64,000 nt of DNA from Nocardioides campestrisoli (GTDB lineage: Bacteria; Actinomycetota; Actinomycetes; Propionibacteriales; Nocardioidaceae), in assembly GCF_013624435.2 (NCBI RefSeq), contig NZ_CP061768.1:124001-188000 (forward strand), in the 5' to 3' direction. Each line of letters begins with the position of its first letter. The first letter of the stretch is position 1. A program made the translations under genes and the position numbers. The notes beneath the pieces are model-generated. The model saw only the letters and a program-made list of their open reading frames with translations, made no database searches and had not been told where the DNA came from. Below, in pieces: positions 60,115-64,000 of the stretch.

Positions 60115-62329
60115 CGACAAAACACTCGGAGATCTCTATATCCAGCGGGACCTGCAAACCCTTGAAGGCGAAAATGTCCCAACACGCAGCGCGATTGGTT
60201 TTGGTCGCAGAGTACGCGCAGTGGTCACAGGGCACCCAGGCGACGGCAAAAGCACATTGACCCAACACATCATGACTATGATCGCTGACGAAAGCGAATC
60301 GCAAGCCCCGCTCTTGATTCGCGTCCGTGAACTCAGTGCTGAGAACCTAATCTTAGATGAACTGGTCACCGCCGTGCAGCGACTGTATCAAGATACTTTG
60401 GTCGACCGCAGCGATGTTGAAACACTGCTGCTGCTGGGTAGGGCATATGTGATTTTCGACGGACTTGACGAAGCGCTCGAAAAGTCTAAGAGAATCAAAG
60501 TGGTAGCACAAATTCAAAGTTTCTCGAGACAGTATCCACTTAGCGCAATTCTGGTCACTTGCCGTGAAGTGGGATACGAAGATGCGCCCCTTGATCGAAC
60601 ATTTAGCCGGTTCAGGCTTCGCCCCTTCACGCTTGCCCAAACGCGAGAATATGCCGAAAAGTGGTTCTCCGGCGAGGAGGGGGGATTAGAGCGCGTTGAG
60701 CCGTTTATGAAGGAAGTTGCGGCATCCCCTGAGCTCGCAGAAAACCCACTGATGCTCTCGCTCCTGTGTGCGCTCTATAAGAATCGTGGCCATATTCCAC
60801 GAAATCGCCGGTCCGTATATTCCGATTGCGCCGACCTCCTGTTTCGCCGCTGGGACTCAATGCGTGACATCGACCAGCCGGCGGATCACATTAATCACGG
60901 CCAAGATATTATGGAAGAGATCGCAATGTTCTTCTTCCGGAGCGAAAGCGTTCAAGTGGGTATAGAGGAGCGTCAACTGCGGGACGTGATTGCCGGGTAC
61001 CTACGGGACAGCGCCGGGGTTCTCCAAGGATATTCACGCCAGCGGGCGAGCGCATTCCTTGAGTTCTGCGCGGATCGCGCGTGGTTACTCGGGGTGGATG
61101 GAACCCGTCACGGAGAGCGGGTCTTCGTTTTCACGCACCGCACCTTCATGGAGTACTTCGCAGCCGAAGGAACTGTGCGAACGATCTCGGATACTGCGCG
61201 AGTTGCGGACATCATCTACGGGACGTACCGGAAGAACCCAGGATCCGTCCTTCCGGAACTTATCGTCAGTGCGGCCGAAGCAGGCCAGCGTGATCGAGTT
61301 CGTGACATTATCAACGCGCTGAAGGACAAGGAACGAACCGTTGGCACCTTGCTGCCGCTTCGTTTGCGAATTGCCGGAGTTCTGAACTTGCGCCCACGAC
61401 ATCTTGACGAAATGATCGAAGAGGCGTTCTCGACCCTTTCAGGCGATTGGAACGCAAACGCAACAACAATCTCGAGTCACCTGTTTGCGCTGCCGCGCAA
61501 CCCTAGGGAGCGAGTTGGGGCGTATGCCCTTAATCCATCTGAGATCGGCAGACCTGAGGATGCAGGGCTGTCTCCCCGAAGAACGAACACCCTGCTGAGA
61601 TCGTGGGCCGAGTTCTCGCTTGAAACAGGCGTGGTCCAGCGCGGCCATGAGTGGGAAGAACTGCTGAGTTCCTGCTGGAGTCAGGCGTTAGCGAATGGCG
61701 GTATTCAAGACGAATGGACTCGCTTCTACGGGAAGCACTACTTGGGTATCACTGAACTTGACTCGGCTCTTGACAAAAAGTGGTTTGCTTCTGCAGTAGG
61801 GGGCGCTCCGCGGCCTGCCGGGAAGGCTATTCTTGCTGCTGGAGTTCTTGAGGGGGCTATCCCGCCAAGCCTGAATGAAGTGCACCTGGAGATGGATGGT
61901 AGCGAAAAGCCGCACTTTTCTTACGGTGAATCTAAGAAGCTCTATGAGATGCTGACAGCGGTGCTGGCTGAGGCGAATCGGGTGCCCCCGGACGACTGCC
62001 CGGAGTCGCGCAGGTTCGCGCTCATCTGCGCAATGGTCACCTGGGAACTCACCGGGCGCCTGGGATGGGTCCTGGAGGAACTTGAGCCCCTGCTCGGATT
62101 CAAGATTGCGTCGCTGGTATCCCACCGTGAGGAGAACCGAATAGCCGACGCCGAACTAGACCTGCTAGAGGCCGAGCTAGAGTGGGAGCGGCTTAAATTG
62201 CCGCGCGCTTCGGCAGCCGAGAGGGCCGCGACGAAGCGTTCCGTGAACAGCCTCTTCCCACGCTGGGGGAAGAACTGGATGTCCGGGGGGGTCAGCTTGC
62301 TCGGAGACCAGTTCGCCAGCCGTAAATGA
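59999..62329 (+). CDS. NACHT-domain NTPase (bacterial NLR-like)
   Basis: A STAND/NACHT NTPase of about 776 residues in this frame. Walker A is GHPGDGKSTLT, Walker B VIFDGLDEAL (DGLDE, the NACHT signature), sensor 1 SAILVTCREVGY, then the winged-helix-like region FTLAQTREYAEKWF, NPLMLSLLCALYKNRGHIPRNRRSVY. The C-terminal 350 residues are helical and end in EWERLKLPRASAAERAATKRSVN; no repeats are obvious. Bacterial NACHT proteins of this layout defend against phage. The first 10 residues of the frame (from TTG 59999) are likely not real; the gene probably begins at 59473 across a frameshift. GC content is low, a sign of transfer. Confidence 0.85.
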   Translation: MPPTSRFSPGLPNDLRRYEAKLSGASEIWISHHSLESHDDKTLGDLYIQRDLQTLEGENVPTRSAIGFGRRVRAVVTGHPGDGKSTLTQHIMTMIADESESQAPLLIRVRELSAENLILDELVTAVQRLYQDTLVDRSDVETLLLLGRAYVIFDGLDEALEKSKRIKVVAQIQSFSRQYPLSAILVTCREVGYEDAPLDRTFSRFRLRPFTLAQTREYAEKWFSGEEGGLERVEPFMKEVAASPELAENPLMLSLLCALYKNRGHIPRNRRSVYSDCADLLFRRWDSMRDIDQPADHINHGQDIMEEIAMFFFRSESVQVGIEERQLRDVIAGYLRDSAGVLQGYSRQRASAFLEFCADRAWLLGVDGTRHGERVFVFTHRTFMEYFAAEGTVRTISDTARVADIIYGTYRKNPGSVLPELIVSAAEAGQRDRVRDIINALKDKERTVGTLLPLRLRIAGVLNLRPRHLDEMIEEAFSTLSGDWNANATTISSHLFALPRNPRERVGAYALNPSEIGRPEDAGLSPRRTNTLLRSWAEFSLETGVVQRGHEWEELLSSCWSQALANGGIQDEWTRFYGKHYLGITELDSALDKKWFASAVGGAPRPAGKAILAAGVLEGAIPPSLNEVHLEMDGSEKPHFSYGESKKLYEMLTAVLAEANRVPPDDCPESRRFALICAMVTWELTGRLGWVLEELEPLLGFKIASLVSHREENRIADAELDLLEAELEWERLKLPRASAAERAATKRSVNSLFPRWGKNWMSGGVSLLGDQFASRK

Positions 62330-62575
62330 CCACTTGCCTTGAGGGTAGACGTTATATCTGTGGGGACCGCACGGCAGGAAGCGCCCGAAGATCCCGAACG
62401 TGTGCGCCGAGTTCAGTGTCGAAAGCGTGACTTTGGCCGGCTTCCTGAGGGACGAGGGCTTCGGGCAAGGGTGAGCCACCTCATTTGCAGGTCTCGGCCG
62501 CCTCATAGTGATGGGGTTCGCGCCGGCATTCTGGGTGGAATGGGCTACTCGCCCGACTCTTCCGTGCCGGGCTGG

Positions 62576-63127
62576 TCAGCTAAAACAGTTGTTCGGCAGC
62601 ACGCCCTCGAACCACCGACGCAACGGCCAAGCCCCAACGTCGGGGGCGTCGTCCACCGACGTCAGTTCCCAGGTGACCCAGCCGGGGAGCGAGAGAGACA
62701 TGACCCTGCCGGAAGCGGGGTGGACGTGGGCAGCTCCCACGCGCCCGTCAGTGAGGTGATGCACGCTTACCTCGACGGTATCCTCCACCTCGCGCGACCA
62801 ACCGATGACGTCGCCGAGTCGCCAGTCCTCGCCGGTGCGGCCCCACAGGTACAGGTGACGCGGATGCAGGAGGCGGTCGGTCCAGCCGAGCCAATCTGAG
62901 GGCCGCGGCGTGCTGTCGGCGTACCCGTTGGGCATCCGGACCCGTGTGCCTTCAGGGCCAGAGGTGACCACGCGGCCGTCAGCCGCCAAGCGCGACGCTC
63001 CGCGCCACCGCCAGTACTCCTCTGGCCAGTGGACGCCCGCCTCCACGCCGGCGCCGGACGCGTGCACGACGTCGTCCGAGGCGCTGAGCATCGGTCCGAT
63101 GAGTGAACCAAGGTCGGGAAGATCCAC
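62576..63127 (-). CDS. Hypothetical protein
   Basis: A 183-residue soluble protein rich in Trp and Arg (RWRGASRLAADGRVVTSG; LGWTDRLLHPRHLYLWGRTGEDWRLGDVIGWSREVEDTVEVSVHH), with alternating strands and no recognised domain. GTG 63127 has GAGG 8 bases upstream. It is convergent with the NACHT gene, leaving a 246-bp gap (62330-62575) in which I see no gene. Confidence 0.68.
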   Translation of the reverse strand: MDLPDLGSLIGPMLSASDDVVHASGAGVEAGVHWPEEYWRWRGASRLAADGRVVTSGPEGTRVRMPNGYADSTPRPSDWLGWTDRLLHPRHLYLWGRTGEDWRLGDVIGWSREVEDTVEVSVHHLTDGRVGAAHVHPASGRVMSLSLPGWVTWELTSVDDAPDVGAWPLRRWFEGVLPNNCFS

Positions 63128-63167
63128 GGTGGGCCGCCTCAGGGTAGGGGGAAGAGCTCAGATGAGA

Positions 63168-64000
63168 TCACCTCGCGAACCGCGGCGCCAGGTACTTCGC
63201 CGTGACCCCCGCCCCGGCTTCCGCCACGGCGTACGGCGTCCCCGTCGCCACCACCTGCCCCCCGGCGTCCCCACCACCCGGCCCCATATCCACCACCCAG
63301 TCCGCCGACGCGATCGTGTCCAGGTCGTGCTCGACCAGCACCACGGTGTTACCCGCGTCCACCAGCCGGTGCAGCTGCCGGACCAGCAGCGCGGTGTCGG
63401 ACGGGTGCAGGCCTGACGTCGGCTCGTCGAGCAGGTAGAGGGTGTGGCCGCGGTTCGCCCGCTGCAGCTCGGTGGCGAGCTTGATCCGCTGCGCCTCCCC
63501 GCCGCTGAGCTCGGTGGCCGGCTGCCCGAGCCGCAGGTAGCCGAGCCCCACCGACTGCAGCGCGGCGAGCCCGCGTGCGGCGGCGGGGACGTCGGCCAAG
63601 AACACAGCAGCCTCATCCACGGGCATCCCGAGCACGTCGGCGATGCTCCGGTCCCGGTAGGTCACCTCGAGCGTCTCGGGGTTGTAGCGCGCCCCGCCGC
63701 ACTCCGGGCAGGGCGCATAGGTGCTGGGCAGGAAGACCAGCTCGACGGAGACGAACCCCTCGCCCTGGCACTTCTCGCACCGCCCCTCGGCGACGTTGAA
63801 GGAGAACCGGCCGGCGCCGTACCCCCGCTCCTTGGCCAGCGGCGTCGCCGCGAAGACCTTGCGCACCGCGTCGAAGAGCCCGGTGTACGTCGCCAGGTTC
63901 GACCGCGGCGTCCGGCCGATCGGCTTCTGGTCGACCACCACCAGCCGGTCGAAGGCGTCGACCCCACGGGCCTCCCGTACGTCGACCTCCCCGGTGAAGA
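63168..64000 (-). CDS. UvrA-like excinuclease ABC subunit (C-terminal part)
   Basis: The 3' part of a uvrA-like gene that runs off the right edge; the visible 277 residues start FTGEVDVREARGVD. The zinc finger is CEKCQGEGFVSVELVFLP to CPECGG, the ABC signature LSGGEAQRIKLA, Walker B LLDEPTSGLHPSD, and HDLDTIASADWVVDMGPGGG. The C-terminus is short (KYLAPRFAR), as in the UvrA2-like/daunorubicin-resistance paralogs, so it may not be the main UvrA. Role in nucleotide excision repair or drug tolerance cannot be settled without the N-terminal half. Confidence 0.87.
   Translation of the reverse strand, partial: FTGEVDVREARGVDAFDRLVVVDQKPIGRTPRSNLATYTGLFDAVRKVFAATPLAKERGYGAGRFSFNVAEGRCEKCQGEGFVSVELVFLPSTYAPCPECGGARYNPETLEVTYRDRSIADVLGMPVDEAAVFLADVPAAARGLAALQSVGLGYLRLGQPATELSGGEAQRIKLATELQRANRGHTLYLLDEPTSGLHPSDTALLVRQLHRLVDAGNTVVLVEHDLDTIASADWVVDMGPGGGDAGGQVVATGTPYAVAEAGAGVTAKYLAPRFAR

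Noticed and set aside
62330..62575. Possible tRNA-like or attachment site downstream of the NACHT gene (GGTTCG-containing stretch)
   Set aside because: No cloverleaf could be drawn and no direct repeat of it was seen at the other side of the low-GC block.

Overview
The window is high-GC DNA (roughly 70% or more over most of its length). It is dense with short-spaced genes, GTG and TTG starts, DUF2510 and excalibur domains, a DUF664/DinB (mycothiol-type) protein and an ECF42 sigma factor. This points to an actinobacterium, probably of Nocardioides or a related genus; the genus is inferred from gene style and was not tested. I saw no rRNA, tRNA or CRISPR array.

Region 1 (1-10.2 kb, minus strand) is one tightly coupled organosulfur-scavenging operon. 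In transcription order it holds a four-domain rhodanese-like protein, an ABC importer (permease, ATPase, lipoprotein), two DszC/SfnB-like flavin monooxygenases, two NtaA/DmoA-type FMN monooxygenases, and then a SulP anion transporter cut by the window edge. Most junctions are ATGA, GTGA or TGATG overlaps. Tandem 9-bp repeats lie ahead of the first gene.

Region 2 (10.2-26 kb) carries secreted and envelope proteins: a metzincin-type protease, two subtilisins (one with a tryptophan-periodic tail) and an FlgD-like Ig protein. It also has an orphan histidine kinase, an M20 dipeptidase, a luciferase-like oxidoreductase, an ECF42 sigma factor with its DGPF/YCII partner, and a haloacetate-dehalogenase-like hydrolase. 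At 25.55 kb a 76-bp imperfect palindrome sits between divergent genes.

Region 3 (26-45.6 kb) is a patchwork of small regulator-target modules: WYL/VOC, ArsR/SRPBCC with an 18-bp perfect palindrome, and PadR with a membrane partner. Among them are a cysteine desulfurase next to a MOSC protein, M28 and lipase exoenzymes, a secreted HNH nuclease-like lipoprotein, a pterin dehydratase-VOC fusion and an M23 peptidase with a coiled-coil partner.

Region 4 (45.6-55.3 kb) has tandem secreted paralogs, a class II glutamine amidotransferase, an SGNH lipase behind a CRP/GlxR-type site, an HxlR/DoxX pair, and two genes that appear broken by single-base indels (SRPBCC at about 52756, GNAT at 55267-55271).

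Region 5 (55.3-63.1 kb) is accessory: a possible PD-(D/E)XK-like protein, a NERD protein, DUF6308, a DnaB/RecA-like ATPase and, divergent from it, a clearly lower-GC NACHT NTPase gene (59.47-62.33 kb). That gene resembles bacterial NLR-like anti-phage proteins and is split by a probable single-base frameshift near 60030. The window ends inside a uvrA-like gene. The NACHT gene with its neighbourhood, and the sulfur operon, are the parts most worth following up.
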